From the NCBI GenBank assembly GCA_003158395.1, contig PMIX01000271.1, positions 10,517 to 51,367 on the forward strand: a DNA stretch of 40,851 nt. The letters run 5' to 3'. Of this stretch, positions 29,114 to 38,309 are shown one piece after another. Under the pieces are notes generated by a model. That model did no database searches. It was not told where the DNA came from and saw only the letters and a program-made list of their open reading frames with translations. How positions within the stretch are numbered: the first letter of the stretch is position 1; each line of letters opens with the position of its first letter. The stretch is from Myxococcales bacterium. Lineage in GTDB: Bacteria > Myxococcota_A > Polyangia > Fen-1088. Made by a program: the position numbers and the translations under genes.

Positions 29114-30001
29114 TCAAACCGTCCGCCGTCGGAGTTCGCCAAAAACGCCGGTCGCGCTGTCGTGCGCATAGGTGACCACGTCGACGTGCGCGCCATCGAT
29201 CTCGTAGATGTTGTAGCGTGAACGCCTGTCCGCTGCGCCCGCGTAGGAGGCCGAGCCGGCGCCCACGACTGGAATGCGGCGGCCGTCCGGCCCGCCCAGC
29301 TCGGTGAACTCATCGCGATGGTCGTGCCCGTGCACAATCAGCTCGGCTCCCACTCGCGCCAGCACCTCGGCCAGCTTCCCGCGGTCGCGCAGATTCCGAT
29401 TCTCAGGAGGCCGGTGCATAACAGGCGGGTGATGGATGACCAGCACGCGAAATCGCGCGCGAATCTCGGGCGCGGCCAGCAGGGCCTCCACCCGTCGCAA
29501 CTGGGCTTCGCCCATGCGGCCCCACGCGCCCAGATCTCCAGTGGGCACGCAGGTATTGGCGAAGACAAGGGCAATCTCCCCGCGCAGCCGCGCGAAGGGA
29601 TAGGTGTCGGCGGCAAGACGCAGATCCGCGCGCTGGTAGGCGGCGAAGAGCTGTTCAAAAGCCCCGCTGACCACAACCTCTTTCACGTACGCGTCGTGAT
29701 TGCCTGGGATGATGGTTGCGTTCTCGACCGACGCGCCGGTGCGCTCGATCCAGCTTCTGGCCGTGCGCCACTCGGAGAGCAACGAGACGTTGCCCAAGTC
29801 GCCGCTCACCACCAGATGGTCATACGGCCGGGCCCGGAGATCGTCGCCCAGCGCCGCCAGCAACTCCATGCGGTGCTTGCGCCGGCGAATGAGCGCCAGG
29901 TTGAGCGCGCCGATGGCCCGCTTGCCGAAAAAATCGCGCAACCGAGCGCCCGCAAAGTTGCGGACATGCAGATCAGTCACATGGGCCAATCGAAACATCA
30001 C
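29114..30001 (-). CDS. Calcineurin-like metallophosphoesterase
   Basis: HVTDLHV, VSGDLGN, IPGNHDAY, IHHPP, IVHGHDH. Confidence 0.85.
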   Translation of the reverse strand: MMFRLAHVTDLHVRNFAGARLRDFFGKRAIGALNLALIRRRKHRMELLAALGDDLRARPYDHLVVSGDLGNVSLLSEWRTARSWIERTGASVENATIIPGNHDAYVKEVVVSGAFEQLFAAYQRADLRLAADTYPFARLRGEIALVFANTCVPTGDLGAWGRMGEAQLRRVEALLAAPEIRARFRVLVIHHPPVMHRPPENRNLRDRGKLAEVLARVGAELIVHGHDHRDEFTELGGPDGRRIPVVGAGSASYAGAADRRSRYNIYEIDGAHVDVVTYAHDSATGVFGELRRRTV

Positions 30002-30813
30002 GCTGCCACGCCATCCATCTGGATCTCGGCCAGCAGGCCGAAATGGTCGGAGGCGTACGCGCCGTCAGCGGCCGGCTGGTCCAAGACGATGCGACACGAA
30101 TGGATGGTCGCGCGGCCATCCCGTCGCATGGGTGTGACAAAGATGTAGTCGAGGCGGCGGCCGGGCTCGAGAAAAGCCAAGGGCTTGGTGTAGGGGTTGG
30201 CACGGGCCCAGGTCCAGCCGCGCTCGTCCGGGTGCAAGCGATCCCAAGCATCCTGGTAGTAGGTACGCCGGCTACTCAGCGTGACCAACCCGCGCAGCCA
30301 ACGGATCTCGTCGGCCTCGGGCCGCGCGTTGAAGTCACCCATGAGGACCGATGGCGTGTCGCCGGCACGTGCAGCCACGATGGAGTCGATGGCTTGAACC
30401 TGATCCTCGCGTTGCTTGCCATGGGCCAATCGGTAGTTGAGGTGCGTGGTGTGAACCCAAACTGAGATGGCCCCAAACGACACATGCGCCGACAGCAGGG
30501 CGCGCCGCTCGCTGGGCTCCGCGTGGGGCAGACCGAACGCCACATGCTCCAGAATGGGCTCGCGGGACAGGATGGCCAGGCCCTCGTGACCGCCGGCAAA
30601 AGGCATGGCGGGCACAAACGCGTAGTGGTAGCCGGCGGCCACCGCCAGGGTTTCGGCTTGGTTGGCGAGCTGACCGGGCACCTCGCGGACTTCCTGCAGA
30701 CCCACCACGTCGGGCAGCAGCTCGCGCAGAGCGGCGGCCACCAATTCCATCCGACGCTGCAGGGGTGGCTCGGCTCCCCACAGGTTCAGGGTCAGGCAAC
30801 GAAAAGGACGCAC
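29998..30813 (-). CDS. Endonuclease/exonuclease/phosphatase family protein
   Basis: LTLNLWG, DVVGLQEVRE, VLMGDFNARPE, ASDHFGLLAEI. Confidence 0.85.
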   Translation of the reverse strand: MRPFRCLTLNLWGAEPPLQRRMELVAAALRELLPDVVGLQEVREVPGQLANQAETLAVAAGYHYAFVPAMPFAGGHEGLAILSREPILEHVAFGLPHAEPSERRALLSAHVSFGAISVWVHTTHLNYRLAHGKQREDQVQAIDSIVAARAGDTPSVLMGDFNARPEADEIRWLRGLVTLSSRRTYYQDAWDRLHPDERGWTWARANPYTKPLAFLEPGRRLDYIFVTPMRRDGRATIHSCRIVLDQPAADGAYASDHFGLLAEIQMDGVAA

Positions 30814-30826
30814 GATGGGTTGGTAA

Positions 30827-31195
30827 TTACCCCATCTCCCCCCGGAAGGTACAGCAGGAATCCGCGGTTTCCCATACGGTCACGGCGCAGAGCTGAGGAA
30901 TCCGTGGCTTGAGCGCGGTCCAGATATAGCCGCACAGATTCTCGCAGGTGGGGTTCTCCAACCCCTCAACCTCGTTCAGCATGTGATGGTCGAACCGCCG
31001 CTGCAGCACCGACCAGGCGTCCTCAATGAGCGCAAAATCCACCAGCCAGCCGGTCTGCGCATCGACCGGTCCGCGCACCCCCAGCTCGACGCGGTAACTG
31101 TGTCCATGCACGCGCGCGCACTTATGCCCGGCCGGAACGTGGGGCAGGTGGTGCGCCGCCTCGAAAAGAAACTGCTTTTTCAGCTCGACGATCAC
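30827..31195 (-). CDS. queD: 6-carboxytetrahydropterin synthase / PTPS family
   Basis: KKQFLFEAAHHLPHVPAGHKCARVHGHSYRVEL, DHHMLNEVEGLENPTCENL, VWET. GTG start at 31195 preferred over the longer ORF. Confidence 0.8.
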   Translation of the reverse strand: MIVELKKQFLFEAAHHLPHVPAGHKCARVHGHSYRVELGVRGPVDAQTGWLVDFALIEDAWSVLQRRFDHHMLNEVEGLENPTCENLCGYIWTALKPRIPQLCAVTVWETADSCCTFRGEMG

Positions 31196-31217
31196 GCGTT
31201 CTTGAAGCCTAGCATGC

Positions 31218-31895
31218 TTAGACGGCTGCGTAGCGCCGGCGCGCCGGCAGCTTGTGCAGGATCCGTCCCGGAAATTCCAGTGCCGTGAGCTCGCGGCCGT
31301 AGACACACCCCGTGTCCAGGCCGGTCGCCAGCGGGTACTGCTGCAGACCGCGAACCGCATCGTGCCCGAACACGATGTGCTCGGAGCCACGCCAGGCCGC
31401 GGCCCAGGGCCAGCGCATCAGCAACCGTCTGGTGGGGGCCGTCCCCCCCACCATGCTGCGCAGGTTGAGCAGGTTGTCGCGCTCCTGCTTCTCAAGAGGT
31501 ACGCCTGGTACGGCACCGGCATGCACGACCGCGACCTCGGGACCTCCTTCGCGTTCCAGACCCAGCCGCAGAAAGAGCGGCAAGCCTTCCAGAAATGCCC
31601 AATCCGACTCGTCCAATGTGTCGAGTAACCAGCGACGTGGCCGCCGGGGTTCGCCCTGCTGGCGCCTGCGCCATACGTCCAGGCAGTAGTCATCGTGGTT
31701 GCCAAGTACAGCCAACGCGCCCGTCTCGCGCACCAGTTGCACGACGCCGCGCGAGTCCGGCCCCTTGGCCACGAGGTCGCCGGCCAAAACCACGCGGTCG
31801 CCCCGAATGACACCGCACTGGCGCAGGAGAGCCTGCAGCTCGTCCAAGCAGCCGTGAACGTCACCGACTACGATGGTTCGTTCCATGAGACTCAT
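31218..31895 (-). CDS. ApaH/PPP-like metallophosphatase
   Basis: VVGDVHGCLDEL, LAGDLVAKGPDS, VLGNHDDY, VFGHDA. Confidence 0.8.
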   Translation of the reverse strand: MSLMERTIVVGDVHGCLDELQALLRQCGVIRGDRVVLAGDLVAKGPDSRGVVQLVRETGALAVLGNHDDYCLDVWRRRQQGEPRRPRRWLLDTLDESDWAFLEGLPLFLRLGLEREGGPEVAVVHAGAVPGVPLEKQERDNLLNLRSMVGGTAPTRRLLMRWPWAAAWRGSEHIVFGHDAVRGLQQYPLATGLDTGCVYGRELTALEFPGRILHKLPARRRYAAV

Positions 31896-31998
31896 CCATC
31901 ATAGGCCATGGAAACTCATCGACAAGCAAGTGCGAAGCGCCTCGACGCCTCGACGTTTCCGCCTTGCGGGCCGCGACGAATCCGACCAGATTGCGCAC

Positions 31999-32943
31999 AT
32001 GACCCGTGTCGTGGACACGCGATCCCGCCGCCTGCGCGCGGTGCGCTTGGTCCAGCCGGCCGGGGACGCGTTGCCCCGTCATCCGCCGTGGATTCGCATG
32101 AGGCTTCCCACCGGAGCGGCCACCTTCGACTTGCGCGCGCGCGTGCATGCGCAGGGCCTGCACACCGTCTGTGAAAGCGCGTCGTGCCCCAACATCGGTG
32201 AATGCTGGAGCCGGCGATGCTTGACCATCATGATCCTGGGCGGCGTGTGCACCCGGTCCTGCCGATTCTGCGACGTTCCCACCGGCCGCCCCGAATCGCC
32301 CGACCCCGCCGAGCCTGACCACGTGGCCTCCGTGCTGTCGGGCCTGGGCTTGCACCACGCCGTCGTCACCAGTGTGAGCCGCGACGACCTGGCCGACGGG
32401 GGTGCGGCCCACTGGGCTGCCACCATCCGCGCCGTCAAGCAGCGTTGTCCCGGCCTCGTGCTGGAAGCCTTGACCGGCGACTTTGCTGGCGATCTGGCCG
32501 CGGTCGATGAGGTGCTCGACGCCGGGCCCGATGTGTTCGCCCACAACCTGGAAACCGTGCCCCGTCTGGCGTGCGAGGTGCGGGTCCAGGCCAGGTATCC
32601 CCGTTCCTATGCGGTGCTTGCTCATGCCAGCCAGCGCGGGTTCCTCTGCAAGACCGGGCTGATGCTGGGCCTGGGCGAGACCCAGGACGAGGTGCGCGCG
32701 GTTCTGCGCGAGGCACGGGCGATCGGCGTGGAGATCCTGACCCTGGGTCAGTACCTGCGCCCTTCGCGCGAGCATCTTCCGGTGGCCCGCCACGTCCCAC
32801 CCGAGGAATTCGCCCAACTCAGACAGGAGGCGTTGGACCTGGGCTTTGCCCGTGTCGTGTCCGGTCCGCTGGTCCGTTCCAGCTACCACGCCGATGGCCA
32901 GATCGAGTTGATTCGTAGCCGGGCCAGGCGCGCGCCACGGTGA
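31999..32943 (+). CDS. lipA: Lipoyl synthase
   Basis: CESASCPNIGECW and CTRSCRFCDVPTGRP (two Fe-S cluster motifs), VVTSVSRDDLADGGA. Start at 31999 preferred over 31873. Confidence 0.93.
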   Translation: MTRVVDTRSRRLRAVRLVQPAGDALPRHPPWIRMRLPTGAATFDLRARVHAQGLHTVCESASCPNIGECWSRRCLTIMILGGVCTRSCRFCDVPTGRPESPDPAEPDHVASVLSGLGLHHAVVTSVSRDDLADGGAAHWAATIRAVKQRCPGLVLEALTGDFAGDLAAVDEVLDAGPDVFAHNLETVPRLACEVRVQARYPRSYAVLAHASQRGFLCKTGLMLGLGETQDEVRAVLREARAIGVEILTLGQYLRPSREHLPVARHVPPEEFAQLRQEALDLGFARVVSGPLVRSSYHADGQIELIRSRARRAPR

Positions 32944-33168
32944 CCAACGCGGCCACGAGTAGCGCTGACAGCCAATCTGGACGATGCGTCCGGGCACCAA
33001 TCAACCGACAGCCGCATCCGCTGCGTTGACCGGCTGCACTGCTGGAGCTGCCGGTGCCGCCCGCGCTCGCCGTGCCCCCGGTCGCGCGTGATCCGCACAC
33101 CCGTGACCCTCGCCTTCGGGTTGGACTTGCTATGCCCCGCCTCAGCGCACCGTCGTCAAGCGTTCGCT

Positions 33169-34443
33169 TCACACCAGCTCCGCGGCTGCGCGCGCTACCT
33201 GGTCGTCCAGGCGGCGCTGTTCCGCGGTCAGGTCGCTGCGTCCGAGAAACACGGTGTAGCTCATGAACGAGGTCAGGTAGGAAAGGTCCTGCGCCCAGGC
33301 GGGCAGAAAGAGGGGCTCTTGGGCCACGCCCTCGCGCACCAGCCGATCGAAGAGCGGGATGTCCTCGACGGCGACCTTGCCCACGAAGAGCAGGCGGACC
33401 AGTTGGCTCTTCCCCTTGGTCAGGGCGATGCGAAGGAAGTTGGTGACCCGCAAGAGCCCATCGAGATAGCAAACGTCCTTGGTAAACGGGGCGCCGCCTT
33501 CCACCAGCCCCCCGCGGCATACCCGGCGCGCGCAATCGAATGAAGCGCGCTCGTCATGCCCGCGACCAAGAAAGAAATGGAAGAGGTCGATGAAATTGGC
33601 ACCCTCCTCGGCCATCTGGACAGCTAGGGTTCGGTCGCACAGCCGACGCACCCGGGCCAGGCTGGTCGAACGGGTGACAAACTCGGTGAAGACTGCCAGG
33701 CCTTCCTGGGTCCGGGTCGTGCGCGGAGAGGGCACGCCGATGAACGGCATCACCGGCTGCGCCCGGCCGTTGAGCGCCGTGGTCACGTGCACGCCCAGTT
33801 CGTGGTGCTCGATCTGGCGCAGATCGCGCGGCGAAAACCGAGCGCCTCGCTTGATCTTGATCTCGTCCACGCTGGCCGATGCGTTGGACGCCAGCTTGTC
33901 CACGATCACGACCCGTACCTCGTGCCCGGGGAAACGCGACTGGAAGCGCGCGCGAAGCTGGGTGGCGGCCTCCTCCGCGTCGATGGTCGGCTGGTCGACC
34001 GCCGCGGGCGGTGGAGCGTAGCCGGCGATCACACCGTCGAAGTGGTGGGCCAAATCGGAATTGGTGGTCCGCCGATCCGATGAGAGGCTGCCCGGCCGGC
34101 CGTAGATCTCGACCGAGTGAAAGTAGAAGTCCTTGCTGCCAACGGCGCACAACATCCGGGCCGCGGTGGCCATGGCCACACAAGTCTCGTGAAGAAAGCG
34201 CTCGACCTCGTTGTCGCCGGCCACCCGCTCGGCCAACGCCCGAAAGCGCTTGCCCGCGGCCTCGACCTCGGGGGGGACTTGGTAGCTCGGGCGCGGCAGC
34301 TCGCGGGCGCCCTTTTCGAGAAAAGCGCGCTCCACCTCCTCGGGCCACTCCAAGAGGCGAATCACCCGAAGCGGCCTCTGCGCATCGAGAATCTCGGCGG
34401 AAACCTCGCGCAGCAGGGCGAGCAGACGCTCGGAAACCGCCAT
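33169..34443 (-). CDS. DUF1704 / QEGLA-motif (flavohemoglobin expression-modulating) family protein
   Basis: TTRTQEGLAVFTEF; HHELGVHVTTALNG. Confidence 0.75.
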   Translation of the reverse strand: MAVSERLLALLREVSAEILDAQRPLRVIRLLEWPEEVERAFLEKGARELPRPSYQVPPEVEAAGKRFRALAERVAGDNEVERFLHETCVAMATAARMLCAVGSKDFYFHSVEIYGRPGSLSSDRRTTNSDLAHHFDGVIAGYAPPPAAVDQPTIDAEEAATQLRARFQSRFPGHEVRVVIVDKLASNASASVDEIKIKRGARFSPRDLRQIEHHELGVHVTTALNGRAQPVMPFIGVPSPRTTRTQEGLAVFTEFVTRSTSLARVRRLCDRTLAVQMAEEGANFIDLFHFFLGRGHDERASFDCARRVCRGGLVEGGAPFTKDVCYLDGLLRVTNFLRIALTKGKSQLVRLLFVGKVAVEDIPLFDRLVREGVAQEPLFLPAWAQDLSYLTSFMSYTVFLGRSDLTAEQRRLDDQVARAAAELV

Positions 34444-34465
34444 CCTGCCCTCTGACCGAAACGGG

Positions 34466-35380
34466 CTAGGCTCCGCCCCCGACGCGCCGGCCCGACGGCA
34501 CCGAGTAGCTGACCCACGCATTGGCACCCACCACCGCGCCCTTGCCGATCACCGTGTCGCCCCCCAAGATGGTCGCGTTGGCGTAGATGATCACGTCGTC
34601 TTCAACGGTCGGGTGGCGCTGGGGCACAGGTTGCTTGGCCCCCGGGGCCGACGCCCGCGCGCCGTTCTTGCGCTTGATCGACAGCGCCCCCAGGGTGACA
34701 CCTTGATAGATGCGAACCCCGTCGCCGATGCGGGTGGTCTCGCCGATGACGATGCCAGTGCCATGGTCGATGAAAAAGGGCGAGCCGATAGCCGCGCCCG
34801 GGTGGATGTCGATGCCGGTGCGCGAGTGGGCGTACTCGGTCATCATGCGCGGCACTAGCAGTGCCCCTTCCCGCAGTAAGCGGTGCGCAGCCCGGGAGAT
34901 AGCGATGGCATAGAGCCCTGGATAGCAGGCCACGACCTCGTCGGGGCCGGTCGCCGCGGGATCCGCCTCGAAGGCAAACTGGATGTCCTTTTCCAGAAGC
35001 CCGCGCAGCTCGGGCAGGGCGGCCAGCGTGCGAGCGGTGATGCTCTGGGCACGCCGCCAGCAGACGTCCTTGTTCTTGGAGGTATCGGGGCACAGGCGGT
35101 GCAGACCCAGGAAGACCAACTCCTCCAGGCGCAGATCCAGGTCGCCCAGCACCTCGGCCACGCGCTCGCGCGCGGCCGCGTGCGAGGTTTCCCCCAGCAT
35201 GCGCGTGCGTCGGGTTCCCGGCAGGATCACCGACAGCAGGTCCTCCACCAGGGTTGCGACCTCGTCCGGCGACGGCATCGGACTCGCGAGCGGCGACGTT
35301 CCGCGACCGCGTTGCTTTAGGATGCGCTCAGCGAGGGTCTGGTGGGACTTCTTGGGAGGCGTGCCGTGATTCACATGCAT
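34466..35380 (-). CDS. cysE: Serine O-acetyltransferase
   Basis: GIDIHPGAAIGSPFFIDHGTGIVIGETTRIGDGVRIYQGVTLGALS; ANATILGGDTVIGKGAVVGANAWV. Confidence 0.9.
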   Translation of the reverse strand: MHVNHGTPPKKSHQTLAERILKQRGRGTSPLASPMPSPDEVATLVEDLLSVILPGTRRTRMLGETSHAAARERVAEVLGDLDLRLEELVFLGLHRLCPDTSKNKDVCWRRAQSITARTLAALPELRGLLEKDIQFAFEADPAATGPDEVVACYPGLYAIAISRAAHRLLREGALLVPRMMTEYAHSRTGIDIHPGAAIGSPFFIDHGTGIVIGETTRIGDGVRIYQGVTLGALSIKRKNGARASAPGAKQPVPQRHPTVEDDVIIYANATILGGDTVIGKGAVVGANAWVSYSVPSGRRVGGGA

Positions 35381-35389
35381 GGTTCGAAT

Positions 35390-36331
35390 CTACCTCGATT
35401 CGACCGGTTCACCAGGGCCTAGATCGGGACGCTGGGCCACGGCCTCGGCCAGCTTCTGCATGACCTCTTCGAGGCGTACCTCGGGCACCGACACACGCGT
35501 GGGCATGCCGCCGCCCAGATCGAACAACTTGATCAGATCCAAACCCGATTGGTAGTCAGCCGCGATGGAAAGCGAACCAGAATCCCGCACCACCGCCACA
35601 GCCGCGCGCTGCTGGCCCAGGAGCAGCAGTTCGGTCTTGTCGTAGGGTGCGCTCGACCGGGCCTCGACGTACGCCACATTGCCTTCAACCTCATAGCGCT
35701 CAGCGATCTTGCGTGCCCGGTCCAAGAGTGGGTCGATGAGGCGCGCCGCCCGCTCGATCTCCTCCCAGTGATGGGGCGCCTGCGTCCGCGCCAGCAGATA
35801 CTGAATCACACGGTACTTGAGGGTCTCGTCGCGAAAGCGGGCCCGCAAGGCGCGGTCAATGCGCGTGGCGATGGGGCCCGGCTCACCCCGCCGCGTGTCC
35901 ACGGCGCGCGCATCTGCGTCAGCACCTTCATAGGGCTCGATTCCACCCAGCACCCACTTCGCGCCTGCATAGAGCCCGTCCAGGTCCACATGCATGGCCA
36001 CCGTGTCCACCGGTCCCACCCCGGCCACGAACTCCGGGGTGATCATTTCCGGGCACCCCCCATGCTCAGCCTTGCTGGCCAGCAGAAAGCGGGGATCTCG
36101 CACGAAATCGACGTGGCGCTCGTGATCGTGATGGTCCACCCAAGCTGCCAGCCGGTTTCCCAGGCCGTTGATAAATGGGATGGTGACGCCTGCAAACGAC
36201 GACCCCCCTCCCTCGGACGCGAAGCCGATGTCCAGCACTACCACCCGACCGGCCAACGTATCAGCCGGGGGCAGCTTCCGCGGCGTCAAGAACGCAAAGC
36301 GCACCCCGGCTTCTTGCTTGCTCGCGCTCAT
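35390..36331 (-). CDS. DHH-superfamily-like phosphoesterase
   Basis: VVVLDIGFASEGG...AAWVDHHDHERH; start MSASKQEAG at 36331. Confidence 0.55.
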   Translation of the reverse strand: MSASKQEAGVRFAFLTPRKLPPADTLAGRVVVLDIGFASEGGGSSFAGVTIPFINGLGNRLAAWVDHHDHERHVDFVRDPRFLLASKAEHGGCPEMITPEFVAGVGPVDTVAMHVDLDGLYAGAKWVLGGIEPYEGADADARAVDTRRGEPGPIATRIDRALRARFRDETLKYRVIQYLLARTQAPHHWEEIERAARLIDPLLDRARKIAERYEVEGNVAYVEARSSAPYDKTELLLLGQQRAAVAVVRDSGSLSIAADYQSGLDLIKLFDLGGGMPTRVSVPEVRLEEVMQKLAEAVAQRPDLGPGEPVESR

Positions 36332-36439
36332 GGGTTGAGGCGGTGAAGATAGCGGCGCCCTCGGCCACGAGCCACCAGTTTCTTGCTGGGCTGCCAGCGG
36401 CGGCACCATCATTCTGCGAAGGTCGGTTCCTCACGTTTC

Positions 36440-36706
36440 GCCGTGATTTTGCCTCGAATCAGCAACAGAACTCTTTCGAGTTTGGCCTGGAAGCTGGCCT
36501 CCGCGCGGGCCGGCGCTGGCGGCGATTTGCCCTGTGGGCCGATCTGCGCGGCCAGTCTTGGCTGCAGCACCAGCGCGCGAAGGTGACCGGCGGGGGCCCG
36601 AGCGGATTTCGAGCTCTATCAGCGCCAGTTCCCCAACGGGGCTCACCTTCGCGACGCGGAAGAGCAATTGGCCAACGCTGTGAAGCCTGCGGGTCCCATT
36701 CGCTGA
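36440..36706 (+). pseudogene. Degenerate, frameshifted coding remnant with TPR-like 3' end
   Basis: NSFEFGLEAGLRAGRRWRRFALWADLRGQSWL in one frame, then ARADFELYQRQFPNGAHLRDAEEQLANAVKPAGPIR* in another; shift near the G-run at 36590-36596. Confidence 0.4.
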
Positions 36707-36968
36707 GAGGACGAGAGAGTATCCCGCTCCTGCGGTGTAGCGCGGTCTTCGCACGCGCTTTCAACGCGCCACCTGGGGTCACCTCGTGCGATCCGATCCA
36801 GAGCGTGCCGCCGCGCCAGACAAGCCGGGGAGGCCGAGCGCAGCGAGAGGGGTGGGCGTGGCGGGTTGGGCCGGCCCAAGGGTGAACGAACCCTTCCAGG
36901 ATCCCGTGCAGGGTGCCAGCGGCCAGGACCGCGTCTGGGAAGAATTGCCAGCTGGCGCCTCGCGTCTC

Positions 36969-36996
36969 TTGACACTGGGCGGCCGACCGATAAAAT
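36969..36996 (+). promoter_or_regulatory. Sigma70-type promoter TTGACA-16-TAAAAT upstream of the TolQ/R operon
   Basis: ttgaca at 36969-36974, taaaat at 36991-36996, 16-nt spacer, ~100 nt before ATG at 37101. Confidence 0.6.
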
Positions 36997-37044
36997 AGTC
37001 GCCTCCGTAGAAGAGTTTCCTGAATGATAACGTTGCTGTTGGCT

Positions 37045-37090
37045 GCGAGCCCGCCCGTGCGGTCTCGCGCAGGCGGGCTGATGGGCTCGC
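37045..37090 (+). promoter_or_regulatory. Structured 5' leader with two mutually exclusive inverted repeats before the TolQ-like gene
   Basis: AGCCCGCC (37048-37055) pairs with GGCGGGCT (37072-37079); alternatively GCGAGCCC (37045-37052) pairs with GGGCTCGC (37083-37090), adjacent to the GGAGGA Shine-Dalgarno. Confidence 0.5.
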
Positions 37091-37100
37091 GGAGGATGAG

Positions 37101-37751
37101 ATGCAAGGACTAGCGCAGTTCCTAGAACAGGGCGGAACGCTCATGTACGTCAACCTGGGGGTTTCGGTGATCGTGCTCGCCATGATCATTGACCGCCTGA
37201 TTTTCTTTCTCCTGAAGAGCAGCGTAAACGCGCGTGCCTTCCTCGAGCAGATACGCAAGCTCGTGCTCGCCAACAACGTGGACCGGGCCGTCAAGCTGTG
37301 CTCGGCTACCTCGGCGCCGGTGGCTCAAGTTGCCAAGGCTGGGCTGCAACGGATGCATCGCGGTGAGATCGCGGTGGCGCAAGCCATCGAGGAATCGCTG
37401 GTGGACGTGACACCACTGCTCAAGAAGCGGGTCCAGGTGCTCTGGTCGTTGGCGAACATCGCCACCCTGGTCGGCCTTCTCGGTACGGTCGTCGGCCTCA
37501 TCCGCGCGTTCGGTGCGGTTTCCGCCGCCAAGCCCGAAGAGCGGAGCAGCCTGCTGGCCAAGGGTATTTCCGAGGCGCTCAACAACACCGCCATGGGTCT
37601 GGGCATCGCCGTGACCTGCGTCATGGCGCACGCGATCCTGGGCGCCATGTCCAAGCGCCAGGCCGCTGACCTCGAGGCCTTCTCGCTCAAGCTGGAGAAC
37701 CTCTTGGCAGAATCGGCCCACAGCAGCGGCGGGGCACCGGCGTCCAAGTAG
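37101..37751 (+). CDS. MotA/TolQ/ExbB-family proton channel
   Basis: NLGVSVIVLAMIIDRLIFFL; LWSLANIATLVGLLGTVVGLIRAFGAV; ISEALNNTAMGLGIAV. Confidence 0.88.
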   Translation: MQGLAQFLEQGGTLMYVNLGVSVIVLAMIIDRLIFFLLKSSVNARAFLEQIRKLVLANNVDRAVKLCSATSAPVAQVAKAGLQRMHRGEIAVAQAIEESLVDVTPLLKKRVQVLWSLANIATLVGLLGTVVGLIRAFGAVSAAKPEERSSLLAKGISEALNNTAMGLGIAVTCVMAHAILGAMSKRQAADLEAFSLKLENLLAESAHSSGGAPASK

Positions 37752-37796
37752 AACCTCCATTCCAGCGAGCGGACACATCAAACAGGCGGACATGCG

Positions 37797-38309
37797 ATGA
37801 CCAGACGTCAAGTTCGGGCCCGCATGCGGCGGATGAGGGAGCACTTCGACGAAGCGCAGGAGGAGACCGTCGAGATCAACCTCGTCCCGTACATGGACAT
37901 CGTCACCAACATCATCATCTTCCTGCTCGCTTCGGTGGTGAATCAGGTACCGCTGGGAACGGTGAACGCTTCTTCGCCGACTTTCGGGGGGGCTGGTGGC
38001 GGCGGCGAGGAGGAGAAGCCGGCCCTCAATCTGACCGTGACCGTGGGCAGCTCGGGCTTCACGCTGGCCGGCTCGGGCGGCGTCATGCCACCCATCCCCA
38101 AGCTGCCCACCGGCGACTACGACTACGGGGCGCTGACCACCAAGCTGACCGAGGTCAAGAACCAGTTCAAGGAGGAGACCAAGGCCACCTTCAACGCAGA
38201 CGGCGGCACGGCCTACGAGATCGTCGTCAAGACCCTGGACGCCATGCGCGAGGACAAGGACGGCCATATGCTCTTCCCTGACATCGTGTTCGCAGCGGGG
38301 ATCTTGTGA
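37797..38309 (+). CDS. ExbD/TolR-family protein 1
   Basis: VEINLVPYMDIVTNIIIFLLASV single TM with Asp. Confidence 0.8.
   Translation: MTRRQVRARMRRMREHFDEAQEETVEINLVPYMDIVTNIIIFLLASVVNQVPLGTVNASSPTFGGAGGGGEEEKPALNLTVTVGSSGFTLAGSGGVMPPIPKLPTGDYDYGALTTKLTEVKNQFKEETKATFNADGGTAYEIVVKTLDAMREDKDGHMLFPDIVFAAGIL

Noticed and set aside
31861-33000. 379-aa minus-strand ORF opposite lipA
   Set aside because: lipA has diagnostic Cys clusters; the antisense is low-quality shadow sequence.
35340-35400. GGTTCGAATC T-loop-like string
   Set aside because: No acceptor, D-arm or anticodon-arm pairing around it; lies over the cysE start region, so not a tRNA.
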